From: an uncultured Clostridia bacterium
Lineage (GTDB): Bacteria > Bacillota > Clostridia > Oscillospirales > CAG-272
NCBI GenBank assembly: GCA_937893945.1
Contig: CALCTA010000166.1
Location: 1 to 18,380, forward strand
Length of the DNA: 18,380 nt
Direction of reading: 5' to 3'
The position numbers were made by a program, and so were the translations under genes. This document shows positions 7,332 through 15,241 of this stretch, piece by piece. Each line of letters opens with the position of its first letter. Positions within the stretch are counted from its first letter, which is position 1. The notes beneath the pieces are model-generated. The model did no database searches. It worked only from the letters and a program-made list of their open reading frames with translations, and was not told the DNA's origin.

Positions 7332-7907
7332 TTATTGGCATCTTTTTGGCAGAGCCGTGGCGTTGATGAGATCTTCAAAGATTCGGTCGTCGTCAAAATA
7401 GAGCATTGCGCCCTCTATGTGAAGCACTCTCAGCGATGCGTAATTGTACTCCGAAAGCGGTCTGTCGAGCGCGTCGTTCGTGTGGGCGCAGACGAGAACG
7501 TCATCATCTCGAAAGTCGCTTATTATCAGCGTGTGATAAAACTCACCGTCGGCATTAGCAAGCTGTATCACGTCGCCAATGTCTATGCGGCGCGCCGTTC
7601 TCGCGTCGGTCGCGTATGGACCGTAGCCTTGATTTGCTCTTGCAAAATCGGGCGCGGCGGTCAAAAAATTATATAACTCGTCAACTCCGCTCCAGGCAGG
7701 CGCGCGGTCGCTCGGTGAGATATAGTACCAACCGAAAGTATCGGTATAATTCATAATTCCACAGCCTGCGAGGATGCACTGCGAGACGAAGCTCGTGCAG
7801 TCTCCCCCCTGACCTGCAAAATTGACAAAGAGAGGGTTTCTGGAAAGCGCCCAACGGCGAGCATATTCAACGGCGCGGCGGCGATCGTAGGGAACAGGTA
7901 AGAGCAT
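7332..7907 (-). CDS. Amidase-domain protein (Amidase_6-like, putative NlpC/P60-related cysteine hydrolase)
   Basis: This 191-residue protein matches the putative amidase domain found in many clostridia: YDRRRAVEYARRWALSRNP at the start, the nucleophile motif GGDCTSFVSQ with Cys37, a WYY segment, and a His motif FYHTLII with His125. These fit a papain-like Cys-His active site. Such domains are thought to cut amide bonds, often in peptidoglycan. No signal peptide or membrane segment is visible, although a wall substrate would need one, so it may act inside the cell, act during sporulation, or leave by another path. The start is the ATG at 7907, after GGAGG at 7914-7918 (read on the minus strand). 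A weak promoter is possible at 7937-7967 (TTGTCT, 19 nt, TATACT). The gene is monocistronic and converges on the lipoprotein genes. Confidence 0.82.
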   Translation of the reverse strand: MLLPVPYDRRRAVEYARRWALSRNPLFVNFAGQGGDCTSFVSQCILAGCGIMNYTDTFGWYYISPSDRAPAWSGVDELYNFLTAAPDFARANQGYGPYATDARTARRIDIGDVIQLANADGEFYHTLIISDFRDDDVLVCAHTNDALDRPLSEYNYASLRVLHIEGAMLYFDDDRIFEDLINATALPKRCQ

Positions 7908-8004
7908 ATTCTGCCTCCATATAGCTTATTTGCTAAAGTATATGCGGCACGCGGGGAAGAAAGACAAAAAATATCTCTTTTCAGAAATAAAAGTGCTAAA
8001 ATCA

Positions 8005-8033
8005 TTGACATTTCGGGCGAAAAGTGGTATAAT
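8005..8033 (+). promoter_or_regulatory. Consensus sigma-A promoter for the riboswitch-pflBA transcript
   Basis: TTGACA (8005-8010) and TATAAT (8028-8033) are separated by 17 nt, with TGG ahead of the -10 box as an extended element. Transcription should start near 8040, just before the riboswitch aptamer, leaving a leader of about 170 nt before the pflB start codon. Confidence 0.93.
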
Positions 8034-8040
8034 TAAGATG

Positions 8041-8156
8041 TTGAGGCGCTGACGGAAATGTGAATTGACACAGTGCGCCAAAACAAAAAGGCAGTTGCCT
8101 TTTGATAGCCGACCGTCTGGGCAGCTCCGATATATCGGGGGTGCTCTGTTTTTTTA
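8041..8156 (+). promoter_or_regulatory. ZTP riboswitch (pfl RNA motif) with terminator expression platform
   Basis: The aptamer is recognisable by eye. P1 is GGCGC (8045-8049) with GCGCC (8075-8079). Inside it is the conserved TGACGGAA segment and a small stem TGTG/CACA around AATTGA. A linker with its own hairpin (8086-8104) leads to GCCGACCGTCTGGGCA (8108-8123), whose CCGNCUGGGC core is the signature of the class and forms the pseudoknot. It closely resembles the Fusobacterium ulcerans ZTP aptamer as I remember it. The class binds ZTP/ZMP, which build up when 10-formyl-tetrahydrofolate is short, and usually turns genes on. Here the terminator stem begins inside the CUGGGCA element, so ligand binding and termination should exclude each other. 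This leader also accounts for most of the roughly 300-nt gap between the flanking genes. Confidence 0.93.
8119..8155 (+). terminator. Riboswitch-controlled intrinsic terminator in the pflB leader
   Basis: The left arm GGGCAGCTCCGA (8119-8130) pairs with TCGGGGGTGCTC (8135-8146) around a TATA loop. Of 12 pairs one is a G/G mismatch and two are G-U pairs. Seven T residues follow (8149-8155). The first four bases of the stem are the GGGC of the conserved aptamer core, which explains how ligand binding could prevent termination. Confidence 0.88.
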
Positions 8157-8211
8157 TAAGCAGAGCCCTTTTCGGAGATAATTTTTGCAAAGGAAAGGTT
8201 AGGGTAATTTT

Positions 8212-10443
8212 ATGAAGTTTGAGGCATGGAACGGATTTGTAAGCGGCGATTGGCAGGAGCATATCAACGTTCGCGATTTCATCAACAAAAACTATACCGC
8301 CTATACGGGAGATGCGAGCTTTCTCGCAGGTGCTACCGAGAGGACGGTTGCGCTCAACACTCGCTTAAAAGAGCTTCAGGCGATAGAGCGTGAGCGCGGA
8401 GGTGTTCTTTCTATCGACACGAGCACGGTCTCCTCGCTTTGCAACTATGCGGCAGGCTATATTGATAAGGATAAGGAAATAATCGTGGGACTTCAGACCG
8501 ACGAGCCGCTTAAGAGAGGAGTAAATCCCTTTGGCGGTATCCGTATGGCGAGAAACGCATGCGAGGCTTACGGCTACAAGCTATCTGACAAGATAGAGGA
8601 ATACTTTACCTACCGCACCACTCACAACGACGGAGTTTTCCGCGTTTACACAGATGAGATGAAGGCGGCAAGGCATTGCGGACTTCTCACGGGACTTCCC
8701 GACGCCTACGGACGAGGAAGAATAATAGGCGACTACCGCAGGATCGCGCTTTACGGTGTGGACTGCCTTATCGAGCAAAAGATTGCAGATAAGAAGGCTG
8801 TCGGAGAGCGAGTTATGGACGCTGAGACTATAAAGCTGCTTGAGGAGCTTTACAGCCAGATAGATTTTCTTAAGAAGCTTAAGAAGATGGCAGGGCTTTA
8901 CGGCATAGACATAAGTCTCCCCGCAACTAACGCTCGCGAGGCGGTGCAGTGGACATATTTCGGCTACCTCGCCGCAAATAAGGAGCAGAACGGCGCGGCT
9001 ATGTCGTTTGGCAGATGCTCTACCTTCTTTGATATTTACATTGAGCGAGATATGAAGGCAGGACTTCTTGACGAGGTAGGAGCGCAGGAGATCATAGACG
9101 ATCTCGTTATCAAGCTTCGCGCGGCGCGTCATCTCCGTCCGCCTGAGTACAACGAGCTTTTCGGCGGAGATCCGATGTGGATAACCGAGAGCGTTGGCGG
9201 TATGGGAGAAAACCACCGCACGCTCGTAACCAAGAGCTCATTCAGAATGCTCAACACGCTCTACACGCTTGGCGAGGCTCCCGAGCCTAACCTTACTGTG
9301 CTTTGGAGCAATCAGCTTCCCACGGGATTTAAGCGCTTCTGCGCAAAGCTTTCGGTCGATACCGATTCTATACAGTACGAGAACGACGATCTTATGCGCA
9401 TCTCCTACGGCGACGATTACGCTATCGCTTGCTGTGTGTCTGCGATGAAGGTCGGTAAGCAGATGCAGTTCTTCGGTGCGAGAACAAACCTTGCAAAGCT
9501 TCTGCTTCTCGCCCTCAACGGCGGTGTTGACAATATGTACGGCACTCGTCTTGGTCCTCAGGAAGAACCCGTGGCAGACGAGGTGCTTGACTATACCAAG
9601 GTCAAGGCTCGCTTTGACAGATACCTTTCGTGGCTCTGCCGACTTTACGTCAACACTATGAACTGCATTCACTATATGCACGATAAATACGCCTACGAAA
9701 AGACGCAGATGGCACTTCACGATACCGACGTAGATAGGCTTATGGCGTTTGGCGTGGCTGGACTTTCGGTCATCACCGACTCGCTCTCGGCTATCAAATA
9801 TGCCGAGGTGCGCCCCGTGCGCGACGAGAACGGAATCATAGTTTACTTTATAACCACGGGAGATTTCCCGAAGTTTGGCAACGACGATGACAGAGTTGAC
9901 GAGATAGCGCAGGACCTTCTTCGCGACGTTATCGGCGAGCTGAAGAAAACACCCGCATACAGAGGAGCTAAGCACACTCTTTCTGTGCTTACCATAACCT
10001 CTAACGTGGTCTATGGCAAGAAAACAGGAGCGACACCTGACGGTAGGCGCGCGGGCGAGCCCTTTGCACCGGGTGCAAATCCTATGCACAACCGTGAGGA
10101 AAACGGCGCGCTTGCATCGCTCAACTCGGTCTCAAAGCTTCCGTACATCTATGCGAGAGACGGTATATCCAACACCTTCTCAATAGTTCCCGAGGCGCTC
10201 GGAAAGACTGCTGACGAAAGAGTGGATAACCTCGTTTCTATCATAGACGGATATTTTGCTAACAACGCGCATCACCTCAACGTAAACGTGATGAACCGCG
10301 AGCTTTTGATGAAGGCGTATGAAAATCCCGAGGAATATCCCAACCTTACCATAAGAGTTTCGGGATATGCCGTAAACTTCTGCAAGCTCTCGCGCGAGCA
10401 GCAGAGAGAGGTTATTATGCGCACCTTCCACGATAGGATGTAA
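8212..10443 (+). CDS. pflB: Formate C-acetyltransferase (pyruvate formate-lyase)
   Basis: This 743-residue enzyme (E. coli PflB has about 760) converts pyruvate and CoA to acetyl-CoA and formate in the cytoplasm, without oxygen. Family motifs are intact: GLLTGLPDAYGRGRIIGDYRR in the N-terminal half, SFGRCSTFFDIYIERDMKAG, and the catalytic pair Cys407-Cys408 in AIACCVSAMKVGKQMQFFGA. The glycyl radical site is Gly718 in RVSGYAVNF, 25 residues from the end as expected. The start is the ATG at 8212; the upstream Shine-Dalgarno is unusual, with AGGAAAGG 13 nt away or AGGG about 7 nt away. It is expressed from the promoter at 8005 through the ZTP riboswitch. The activating enzyme gene follows after 2 nt. 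The enzyme supplies formate, which formate-tetrahydrofolate ligase can turn into 10-formyl-tetrahydrofolate for purine synthesis. Confidence 0.97.
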   Translation: MKFEAWNGFVSGDWQEHINVRDFINKNYTAYTGDASFLAGATERTVALNTRLKELQAIERERGGVLSIDTSTVSSLCNYAAGYIDKDKEIIVGLQTDEPLKRGVNPFGGIRMARNACEAYGYKLSDKIEEYFTYRTTHNDGVFRVYTDEMKAARHCGLLTGLPDAYGRGRIIGDYRRIALYGVDCLIEQKIADKKAVGERVMDAETIKLLEELYSQIDFLKKLKKMAGLYGIDISLPATNAREAVQWTYFGYLAANKEQNGAAMSFGRCSTFFDIYIERDMKAGLLDEVGAQEIIDDLVIKLRAARHLRPPEYNELFGGDPMWITESVGGMGENHRTLVTKSSFRMLNTLYTLGEAPEPNLTVLWSNQLPTGFKRFCAKLSVDTDSIQYENDDLMRISYGDDYAIACCVSAMKVGKQMQFFGARTNLAKLLLLALNGGVDNMYGTRLGPQEEPVADEVLDYTKVKARFDRYLSWLCRLYVNTMNCIHYMHDKYAYEKTQMALHDTDVDRLMAFGVAGLSVITDSLSAIKYAEVRPVRDENGIIVYFITTGDFPKFGNDDDRVDEIAQDLLRDVIGELKKTPAYRGAKHTLSVLTITSNVVYGKKTGATPDGRRAGEPFAPGANPMHNREENGALASLNSVSKLPYIYARDGISNTFSIVPEALGKTADERVDNLVSIIDGYFANNAHHLNVNVMNRELLMKAYENPEEYPNLTIRVSGYAVNFCKLSREQQREVIMRTFHDRM

Positions 10444-10445
10444 TT

Positions 10446-11141
10446 ATGCAAGGAAAGATACATTCCTTTCAGAGCCTTGGCACAGTTGACGGACCGGGAG
10501 TTCGTGCCGTGGTGTTTATGCAGGGCTGTCCTTTGCGCTGTGTGTGCTGTCATAATCCTGACACGTGGGATACAGACGGCGGCAAGCTTGTGAGCGCCGA
10601 GGAGATGTTCCGTAAGATACAAAGGCTTCGTGCCTATTTCGGCAAGGATGGTGGAGTTACCGTTTCGGGCGGAGAGCCGCTCTTGCAGGCAGACTTTGTC
10701 GCAGAGCTTTTCAGCCTCTGCCGCGCGGACGGGATAAACTGCGCCCTTGATACCAGTGGCTGCATATACAACGAAAGCGTTGAGAGGCTTCTCTCTCTTA
10801 CCGACCTCGTGCTTCTCGATTACAAATATACGAATGACGAGGATTATAAAAAATATACGGGAATGTCAAGGCAGAGCGCCGATGCTTTTTTAGGACGCCT
10901 GTCGGCACTTGACAAGCGCGTCTGGATAAGACAGGTGATAATTCCCACGCTCAATGACAGCGAGGAATCGGTGAGCCGTCTCTATGCGCTTAAAGAGAGA
11001 TATTCTTGTATAGAAAAGATAGAGCTTTTGCCGTTCCGCAAGCTCTGTATTGAAAAATATCGCACGCTTGGGATGAGCTTTCCACTTGAGGATATACCCG
11101 AGGCGAGCGAGGAGCTTATAGAAAGGCTCAAAAAATACTGA
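10446..11141 (+). CDS. pflA: Pyruvate formate-lyase-activating enzyme (radical SAM)
   Basis: This 231-residue radical SAM protein installs the glycyl radical on PflB, using S-adenosylmethionine and a [4Fe-4S] cluster. The cluster motif is C28-x3-C32-x2-C35 (GCPLRCVCCHNPDTW), close to the PflA signature; the extra Cys34 lies inside it. TVDGPGVRAVVF before it, VTVSGGEPLLQ (the GGE SAM-binding motif) and LDTSGC after it are also typical. It starts 2 nt after the pflB stop, so translation is probably coupled and both proteins are made from the same riboswitch-controlled message. Nothing is missing and the length is normal. Confidence 0.96.
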   Translation: MQGKIHSFQSLGTVDGPGVRAVVFMQGCPLRCVCCHNPDTWDTDGGKLVSAEEMFRKIQRLRAYFGKDGGVTVSGGEPLLQADFVAELFSLCRADGINCALDTSGCIYNESVERLLSLTDLVLLDYKYTNDEDYKKYTGMSRQSADAFLGRLSALDKRVWIRQVIIPTLNDSEESVSRLYALKERYSCIEKIELLPFRKLCIEKYRTLGMSFPLEDIPEASEELIERLKKY

Positions 11142-11160
11142 AAACGAAAGGAGATAGAAA

Positions 11161-12294
11161 ATGAGGATACTTCATACAGGAGACCTTCATCTTGACAGCC
11201 CATTCTGTGCTTACGGAAAGAAGGATGCCGAAAAGCAGAGAGAAGCGGGAAGAGAGCTTTTGCGCCGCATATTTGAATGCGCAGAGGATGAGGGCTGTGA
11301 GATGATACTCATTGCGGGCGACCTTTTTGACAGCCGCTTCGTAACACCTGAGAGCGCAGAGCTTTTCTGCAGTCTTGTGGAGAATTGCGGTATCCCCGTA
11401 GTGCTATCTCCGGGAAATCACGATTATTATACCGAAAATTGCTTTTATTCAAAGATACGCTCACGGCTTGGTGATAGATTTACGGTGTTTACCTCGCCCG
11501 AGCTTCAGGCGCTTGACTTTGACGACCTCAAGGTCAGAGTTTACGGCTATGCCTTTACCTCTATGACTTTGCTGCAAAGTCCGCTCTCGGATGCGGTGAT
11601 CCCCGAGGATAACGGCTATATCAAGCTTCTTTGCGCGCATGCCGACCTCGCTTCGCCTGTATCCCGCTACGCGCCCGTAACACTCTCTGAGATAGAGCGC
11701 ATCGGCTTTGACTATGCGGCGCTCGGACACATACACAACCGAGCAGAGAAAGAGGACCGAGACGGACGGGTTCGCTATTGCGGATTTGCCGAGGGCAGAA
11801 GCTTTGACGAGCTCGGTGTGGGCGGCGTATGGCTGATAGACCTTGACGGCGACAAATGTGAGGTAAGCAGAAAGCTGATCTCCTCAAGAGCGTTTTATAT
11901 CTGCGAGCTTGACGTCAGCGATATAAATACTAATTCTGCTCTTGTAGATGCTCTTTGTAATATTGCTTCTGCTTATGCAGGCTCGGGCGGTGCGCATATT
12001 CGCATAAGCCTTTGCGGCAGAGCAGAGGAGCAGACTGTAAATCACGCTGTGATCTCTATACCTAAGGTGATAGCAGATAGCGGTGCTGAATATATCGAGA
12101 TAATTGACGATACTATGCCTGCTATTGACGGTGAGTATCTTGCGCGCGATACCACACTCAGAGGGGAGCTTTACAGAACGCTTCTGCCAAAGCTCAGCTC
12201 AGAAGACGGAAATGAGCGCAAGCTTGCGGCAAGAGCGCTAAGAATAGGACTTGCGGCAATAGACGGCAAGAATATTTTCGGTGTGTCCGAGTAA
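11161..12294 (+). CDS. SbcD/YhaO-like DNA repair metallophosphoesterase
   Basis: This 377-residue protein has the phosphodiesterase motifs of the SbcD/Mre11 group in order: DLH (residues 8-10), GDLFD with Asp54, GNHD (residues 85-88), a later AHAD segment, and GHIH (189-192). The first two-thirds form the two-metal nuclease domain. The rest is a less conserved capping region, as in Bacillus subtilis YhaO, which has about 400 residues. The family cuts DNA ends as a nuclease paired with an SMC-like ATPase, and that partner is encoded 10 nt downstream. The gene starts 19 nt after pflA behind AAAGGAG, and no terminator or promoter is visible between them, so it may belong to the pfl transcript. 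YhaO is the best comparison; a plain SbcD is the alternative. Confidence 0.88.
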   Translation: MRILHTGDLHLDSPFCAYGKKDAEKQREAGRELLRRIFECAEDEGCEMILIAGDLFDSRFVTPESAELFCSLVENCGIPVVLSPGNHDYYTENCFYSKIRSRLGDRFTVFTSPELQALDFDDLKVRVYGYAFTSMTLLQSPLSDAVIPEDNGYIKLLCAHADLASPVSRYAPVTLSEIERIGFDYAALGHIHNRAEKEDRDGRVRYCGFAEGRSFDELGVGGVWLIDLDGDKCEVSRKLISSRAFYICELDVSDINTNSALVDALCNIASAYAGSGGAHIRISLCGRAEEQTVNHAVISIPKVIADSGAEYIEIIDDTMPAIDGEYLARDTTLRGELYRTLLPKLSSEDGNERKLAARALRIGLAAIDGKNIFGVSE

Positions 12295-12304
12295 GGAGAG
12301 AAAT

Positions 12305-14572
12305 ATGAAGATAATTCAACTTAACGTCTCCGAATTCGGATGTATGAAGGATAGAAAAATAGAGCCCGAGGGTGCGCTCAATATCATCTACGGTGAGAAC
12401 GAGTCGGGGAAAAGCACTCTCTTGCTTTTTATAAAATTTATGCTCTACGGACTGACACGCCGCTCTGCGACAAACAGTGAGCGTGAGAGGTCGGTCAGCT
12501 GGAGCGGACACCGCGCCGCAGGAAGCATGACCTTTTCTCACGGCGGCAAGACCTACCGTATAGAGCGAAGCTTCAACGAGACAGGCAGGGCGGGAAGCGA
12601 AAAGCTGACGGTTCTTTGCCTTGACGACGGCAGAGAGATAGACACCGATAAAGCGCCGGGTGAGTATTTTTTCGGAGTACCCAGAGAGGTGTTTGAGAGT
12701 ACTGCCTGTGTAGGACAGATGCGCTCATCCGAGATAAACGGCGACAAGCTGGCGTATGGAATTGAAAATATGCTCAGCGCGGCGGACGAATCTGTAGATA
12801 CCTCGCGGATACTTAAGTCGCTTGATTCTGTCCGCGTGAGCTACAGACACAAGAATAAGACGGGCGGAAGCCTTTATGATGACGAGCAGAAAATGATCGC
12901 GCTCCGTCAGCGTATTGAGCGTGCGCACGAGTCCTCTCAGAATCTTGCCGAGACCGAGCGAAAGATTGATTCCGCAAGAAGTCTATATACTGTCGCAAAG
13001 GCTGATTTTGAAAAGAAGGATAACTTGCTTGGCGAGCTTAATAAGGTCAATACCGTCAAGCGCTTTGACGCTCTTCTTGAGAATGAGAAGCTCAAGAGAG
13101 ATATTGAGAGAAAGATAGAGCAGAAGGATGCCGATATGAAAAAGGGCGACTTCCTGCCCGACCGAAATCATACCGCAGAGCTTAAAGTCGTTGCGCGCGC
13201 CTATTCCGAGGCTGAGAAGAGCTATAAGGAGAGACGGGCAGAATACGAGAGTCAGAGCAAAAATACCTGCGACGCTCAGCTTGTTTCACTTGGAGAGAAG
13301 CTTGAGGCGGCAGGCGGTAAGGCGGCTGTGCTTTTTGAGATAGAAAAACAGACGGCAAAGGCAAAGGCGGCGAAATCCCGTGCGGTGATACTGCTATTGG
13401 TAGGTGTTCTCGCCGCTGTTGCGGGTGGTGTTTCTGCGGCACTGGGCTACTTTGTTGGTTTGTCTGCATTAGCGCTTCTGCCTGTGTCGATAGTGGTCGC
13501 TGTCTGCTCGTTCAAGGGAGCAGGCAAATGTAAAGCGCGTATGGAGAGCATAGCGGCAGAATATTGTGCCGTTTCTTCCGAGCTTGAAGCAAAGCTTGAC
13601 ACTATAGCCGCAGAGCTTATTGCCTATAGGCAGATAATGACCGCACAGGCAAGGCTTGAGGCTGAGCTGGTCGAATCCGAGAGAAGCTTTGACGAGAAGA
13701 AGCAAGCGCTTTTTGATATCCTTAGCAAAACCTCAGACGGAGCAACTGCGACGGTAGAGGCAGCCGCGTCTGAATATAAACGGATAGAGAGCTATATTGC
13801 GGAGCGAGAGAGCTTCTCAAACGACGCGCAGGCGCTCGGAAGATTGATAAGGACAGAACGCGAGGCGCTCAGTCATTACGACGAGGAAGCTCTCCGCGCA
13901 AGCGTAAGCGTTGATCCTTCCGAGGTAACCCCAAAAATGATAGCCGAGGCAGAGCGCGAGCGCAGCTTCCTTGGAGAAAAGGCGCGCAAGCTTGCGGATA
14001 GGATATCCGCGCTTGAGAACGAGAGAATGATGCTCCGCGCTAACGTTGAGGATCCGCTTCCTCTTGCCGACGAGCTCTCAGAGCTTGAGGAAAAGCATGG
14101 TAGAGATCAGGACTTTTACGATGCGCTTACACTCGCGATGGAGTCTATAGAGCAGGCGTCAAGCGTTCTTCGCGGAAGCGTTACGCCCGTAATTTCGCAG
14201 AAAGCGGGCGAGATACTTGATAAGCTCTCAGACGGAAAATATTCGGTTCTGAGAACTAACAGCACTCTCGGATTTTCGCTTGACAGAGACGGATACGGCA
14301 TCAAATCAGAGTCGCTCAGCGCGGGCACTAAGGATGCGGCTTATCTTGCTCTACGCCTTGCTCTGTTTATGAGGATATTCGGAAACGAGCTTCCGCCGCT
14401 CGTGCTTGACGAATCGCTTTGTCAGCTTGACGAGAAGAGAGCAGAGAGGATGCTCGCTCTCCTTGGCGGATTGGGAAGCGAGGGAATACAAACGCTTCTC
14501 TTCAGCTCGCATAAGCGTGAAGAGCAGATATGTGATTCCGTAGGTATTCAATATCACGCTATCCGTCTTTAA
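12305..14572 (+). CDS. YhaN-like SMC/SbcC-type ATPase with a membrane hairpin
   Basis: This 755-residue ABC-type ATPase is the partner of the upstream nuclease. Walker A is GENESGKST (residues 30-38), the signature is LSAGTKD (from 671), and Walker B is LVLDES with Asp702 and Glu703. Long charged, Glu/Lys-rich coiled-coil regions cover about 180-345 and 405-610. Between them, at about 359-403, are two hydrophobic stretches (AVILLLVGVLAAVAGG and ALALLPVSIVVAVC) that look like a membrane hairpin, where SbcC/Rad50 would have its CxxC zinc hook. No CxxC is present there. I chose the ATG at 12305 because AAGGAGAG lies 5-6 nt before it; the GTG at 12281 overlaps the previous gene and is less likely. 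Bacillus subtilis YhaN, as I recall it, is longer (over 900 residues), so this is a compact version. Confidence 0.88.
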   Translation: MKIIQLNVSEFGCMKDRKIEPEGALNIIYGENESGKSTLLLFIKFMLYGLTRRSATNSERERSVSWSGHRAAGSMTFSHGGKTYRIERSFNETGRAGSEKLTVLCLDDGREIDTDKAPGEYFFGVPREVFESTACVGQMRSSEINGDKLAYGIENMLSAADESVDTSRILKSLDSVRVSYRHKNKTGGSLYDDEQKMIALRQRIERAHESSQNLAETERKIDSARSLYTVAKADFEKKDNLLGELNKVNTVKRFDALLENEKLKRDIERKIEQKDADMKKGDFLPDRNHTAELKVVARAYSEAEKSYKERRAEYESQSKNTCDAQLVSLGEKLEAAGGKAAVLFEIEKQTAKAKAAKSRAVILLLVGVLAAVAGGVSAALGYFVGLSALALLPVSIVVAVCSFKGAGKCKARMESIAAEYCAVSSELEAKLDTIAAELIAYRQIMTAQARLEAELVESERSFDEKKQALFDILSKTSDGATATVEAAASEYKRIESYIAERESFSNDAQALGRLIRTEREALSHYDEEALRASVSVDPSEVTPKMIAEAERERSFLGEKARKLADRISALENERMMLRANVEDPLPLADELSELEEKHGRDQDFYDALTLAMESIEQASSVLRGSVTPVISQKAGEILDKLSDGKYSVLRTNSTLGFSLDRDGYGIKSESLSAGTKDAAYLALRLALFMRIFGNELPPLVLDESLCQLDEKRAERMLALLGGLGSEGIQTLLFSSHKREEQICDSVGIQYHAIRL

Positions 14573-14624
14573 TTGTTTGGCGAAATTTAACAAAACAAAA
14601 AGCGAAATTTTGTTGAGTTTGCCT

Positions 14625-14654
14625 TTGGAAAAAAGGCAAAAAATATGGTAAAAT
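14625..14654 (+). promoter_or_regulatory. Probable sigma-A promoter for the CarD-family gene
   Basis: TTGGAA (14625-14630) and TAAAAT (14649-14654) are separated by 18 nt, with TGG before the -10 box giving an extended element. The -35 box lies within a 9-bp hairpin (TTTGCCTTT, 14618-14626, with AAAGGCAAA, 14632-14640). The site is less perfect than the other promoters in the window. Confidence 0.55.
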
Positions 14655-14701
14655 ATATATAGCAGTTAACTTGTATGGGTTTTTCAAAAAAAGGAGGAAC
14701 T

Positions 14702-15238
14702 ATGTTCGCAATTGGAGCTTACGTCAGCTATCGTTCGGAAGGAGTTTGTGTAATTTCAGATATTCGCACAGAGGCATTCAACTCTTTGGGCAAAAGCGAG
14801 GAGTACTATATCCTTGCGCCGCTGAAGGACATGAATTCGGTATTGTACGTGCCTGTAAACAACGAGATACTGACCTCTAAGATGCAGCCGTTGCTTTCCG
14901 CAGACGAGATATGCGCACTTGCTGATGAGCTTCGCGGTGAGCTTCTTGATTGGATAGACGAGAGCCGCGCGAGAAACGCCGCTCTTCGAGAGATACTTTC
15001 AGGCGGAGACAGACGCGAGCTGATAGTTCTTGTAAACACGATACTTGATAGGATCGCTCGCTCGGAGGAGATCGGCAGAAAGATAACCGCCGGCGACGAG
15101 AATACACTTAAGAGAGCAAAGAGAATGCTTCTTGACGAGTTTTCCGCTACGACCGATCTTGCGACCGATGAGGAGCTGATGGGTGTTCTTGCGGGTACAC
15201 ACAGATGTAATCCCCGTGCTGTAGGGGCGTTGAAATAA
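14702..15238 (+). CDS. CarD-family transcriptional regulator
   Basis: This 178-residue protein starts at the ATG at 14702, 4 nt after AAGGAGG (14691-14697); an in-frame start at 14675 has no such site. Residues 1-60 match the RNA-polymerase-interacting domain shared by CarD and the repair factor TRCF: FAIGAYVSYRSEGVCVISDI, then EYYILAPL, then YVPVNN. The helical C-terminal domain, with ILSGGDRRELIVLVNTIL and a later AKRMLLDEFS, matches clostridial CarD proteins. CarD family members bind the beta subunit and promoter DNA and adjust open-complex stability. It has its own probable promoter and a very strong hairpin after it. It follows the YhaN-like gene by 129 nt, and no clear terminator separates them, so some readthrough is possible. 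Confidence 0.88.
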   Translation: MFAIGAYVSYRSEGVCVISDIRTEAFNSLGKSEEYYILAPLKDMNSVLYVPVNNEILTSKMQPLLSADEICALADELRGELLDWIDESRARNAALREILSGGDRRELIVLVNTILDRIARSEEIGRKITAGDENTLKRAKRMLLDEFSATTDLATDEELMGVLAGTHRCNPRAVGALK

Positions 15239-15241
15239 GTG

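Noticed and set aside
9238..10089. Long minus-strand open frame (283 codons) inside pflB
   Set aside because: It lies wholly opposite a highly conserved PflB segment including the catalytic Cys pair. It has no domain and no initiation signal.
10909..10942. TTGACA followed by GATAAT within pflA as an internal promoter for the nuclease genes
   Set aside because: The spacer is 22 nt, too long for sigma-A, and TTGACA is simply coding sequence (LDK).
12281..12304. GTG start for the YhaN-like ATPase
   Set aside because: It overlaps the previous gene and lacks a good ribosome binding site. The ATG at 12305 follows AAGGAGAG, and MKIIQLNVSEFG is a normal beginning for this family.
14579..14640. Hairpins after the YhaN-like gene as a terminator
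   Set aside because: AACAAAA/TTTTGTT is a weak A/T stem, and TTTGCCTTT/AAAGGCAAA is followed by A residues rather than a T-run, so neither is a convincing plus-strand terminator.
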